Both the position numbers and the translations under genes were made by a program. The notes beneath the pieces were generated by a model. The model was not told where the DNA came from. It did not search any database and worked only from the letters and a program-made list of their open reading frames with translations. From an uncultured Collinsella sp. (GTDB lineage Bacteria; Actinomycetota; Coriobacteriia; Coriobacteriales; Coriobacteriaceae), in contig CAAGCF010000011.1 in assembly GCA_900768265.1 (NCBI GenBank), positions 1 through 64,000 of the forward strand: a stretch of 64,000 bases of DNA, in the 5' to 3' direction. Numbering within the stretch: position 1 is the stretch's first letter; each line of letters starts with the position of its first letter. Positions 63,057 to 64,000 of this stretch are shown here, piece by piece.

Positions 63057-63578
63057 TTGGTCATTTTGGGTATCGACCCCGGTTTGGCCCATACGGGTTG
63101 GGGGATTATCGAGGAGCGTCGCGGCGAGGTTCGCTGCCGTGCCTACGGTTGTATCGAGACCAGCGCGGGCAGTCCGCTCGCGGTGCGCCTGTCGCATATC
63201 GCCCGCGACCTCAAGGGTGTCGTGGAGCGTTATCGACCCGATACCGCTGCTATCGAGAGCATTTACTTTGGCGCTAACGTTCGCTCGGCCATCCCTACGG
63301 CGCATGCCCGCGGTGCTGCACTCGTGGCGCTTTCGGAATGCGCGCTCGAGATCGGCGAGTACACGCCCATGCAGATCAAGCAGGCTGTGGTGGGCACCGG
63401 TGCCGCAGTTAAGCGGCAGGTCGCCTACATGGTGCGCACGCTCACGCAGCTCGACCACGACCCGCATCCCGACCATGCCGCCGATGCCCTGGCTTGCGCC
63501 ATCTGCCACGTTAACCTCAGCCGCACCCGGGCGCTTACCGGCGGCGAGTTCTATCAACAGAGAGGAACCGGATACTGA
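63057..63578 (+). CDS. ruvC: Holliday junction endonuclease RuvC
   Basis: 173 residues if started at the TTG at 63057, which gives MVILGIDPGLAHTGWG, the usual length and start; GGGGAGG lies 6 nt upstream. Catalytic acids are in GIDPG, AIESIYFG and HPDHAADAL. Cleaves Holliday junctions with RuvAB. Its stop overlaps the ruvA start (ATGA). Confidence 0.93.
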   Translation: MVILGIDPGLAHTGWGIIEERRGEVRCRAYGCIETSAGSPLAVRLSHIARDLKGVVERYRPDTAAIESIYFGANVRSAIPTAHARGAALVALSECALEIGEYTPMQIKQAVVGTGAAVKRQVAYMVRTLTQLDHDPHPDHAADALACAICHVNLSRTRALTGGEFYQQRGTGY

Positions 63579-64000
63579 TGATCTCCCAGCTCCATGGAAC
63601 GCTTGTCGAGGCCACGATGAGCTCGGCCGTCGTCGATGTGTCGGGCGTGGGCTTTGAGCTCGGCATCTCGGGCAGTACCGCGGCCACGTTGCCGACGTTT
63701 GGCGGCGAGGTTCGCCTATACACGCGCATGCAGGTGCGCGAGGACGCCATGACGCTCTTTGGCTTTGCCTCCAAGGACGAGCGCACGATGTTCGATCGGC
63801 TCGTGTCCGTCTCGGGCGTCGGTCCGCGCCTGGCGCTTGCTGTGCTCTCCACCTATACCGTGGGGCAACTGTATTCCCTGGTAATGGCCGAGGATGACAA
63901 GGGCATGGCCAAGGTACCCGGTGTGGGCAAAAAGACAGCGCAGCGTCTGATCCTGGAACTCAAGAGCACCTTTGCCAAGGACAAGGGCTTTGTGCCGGTC
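63578..64000 (+). CDS. ruvA: Holliday junction helicase subunit RuvA (3' end outside window)
   Basis: First 141 residues only. OB-fold start (ISQLHGTLVE, VDVSGVGFEL), acidic-pin region MQVREDAMTLFGFASKDER, and the two helix-hairpin-helix motifs SVSGVGPRLALAVLS and VPGVGKKTAQRLILELK. The ATG overlaps the ruvC stop. The domain III end and any ruvB lie beyond the window. Confidence 0.95.
   Translation, partial: MISQLHGTLVEATMSSAVVDVSGVGFELGISGSTAATLPTFGGEVRLYTRMQVREDAMTLFGFASKDERTMFDRLVSVSGVGPRLALAVLSTYTVGQLYSLVMAEDDKGMAKVPGVGKKTAQRLILELKSTFAKDKGFVPV

Overview
The window looks like a chromosomal segment of a gut Coriobacteriia actinobacterium, most likely Collinsella or a close relative. This rests on the high-GC coding style, an actinobacterial-type Ser/Thr kinase locus, a strictly anaerobic enzyme set ([FeFe] hydrogenase, superoxide reductase, phosphotransferase sugar uptake) and general gene content. 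The species call is inference. I found 40 protein genes and no convincing tRNA, rRNA, CRISPR array or insertion sequence.

Region 1 (1-18000) is the most unusual part. It encodes an FHA protein, a PP2C phosphatase, a transmembrane Ser/Thr kinase, a membrane-anchored acidic repeat protein and a 1351-residue cell-surface protein. Six proteins follow that each start with a double-CxxC zinc ribbon; one is an FHA protein and five are membrane proteins. Four of the six genes have the same palindrome (TGTTGCGCAACA or a one-base variant) upstream. The last one is flanked by 80-bp tandem units with inverted repeats and a constant 25-nt loop. Together this reads as a phospho-signalling system linking cytoplasmic FHA and zinc-ribbon modules to envelope proteins.

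Region 2 (18000-26200) holds a DEAD-box RNA helicase with a long RG-rich tail and a 1-kb non-coding stretch carrying copy 1 of a ~310-bp repeat element. A phosphotransferase operon for an alpha-glucoside follows (IIA, LicT-type antiterminator, IICB, GH4 phospho-glucosidase).

Region 3 (26600-32750) is a tightly packed operon. It encodes an NAD(P)H-dehydrogenase-like flavoprotein, an M3-type [FeFe] hydrogenase, a Tat lipoprotein solute-binding protein and a fused ABC permease-ATPase.

Region 4 (32750-46000) is a mixed stretch: an orphan RelB/DinJ-like antitoxin between direct repeats, a CPBP protease, a YgiQ radical SAM protein, a DUF1275 membrane protein, FucO-type dehydrogenase, copy 2 of the repeat element, an M42 aminopeptidase, a HipA-like kinase fused to a helix-turn-helix, MnmA, CysK with a divergent Rrf2 regulator, a holin-like protein and a TrpR-like YerC regulator.

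Region 5 (46100-64000) is mostly DNA metabolism: an AddB/AddA-type nuclease-helicase pair, DnaE, a SWIM-SNF2 helicase, a superoxide reductase, a NadE homologue that has lost all its catalytic residues, RuvC and the start of RuvA.
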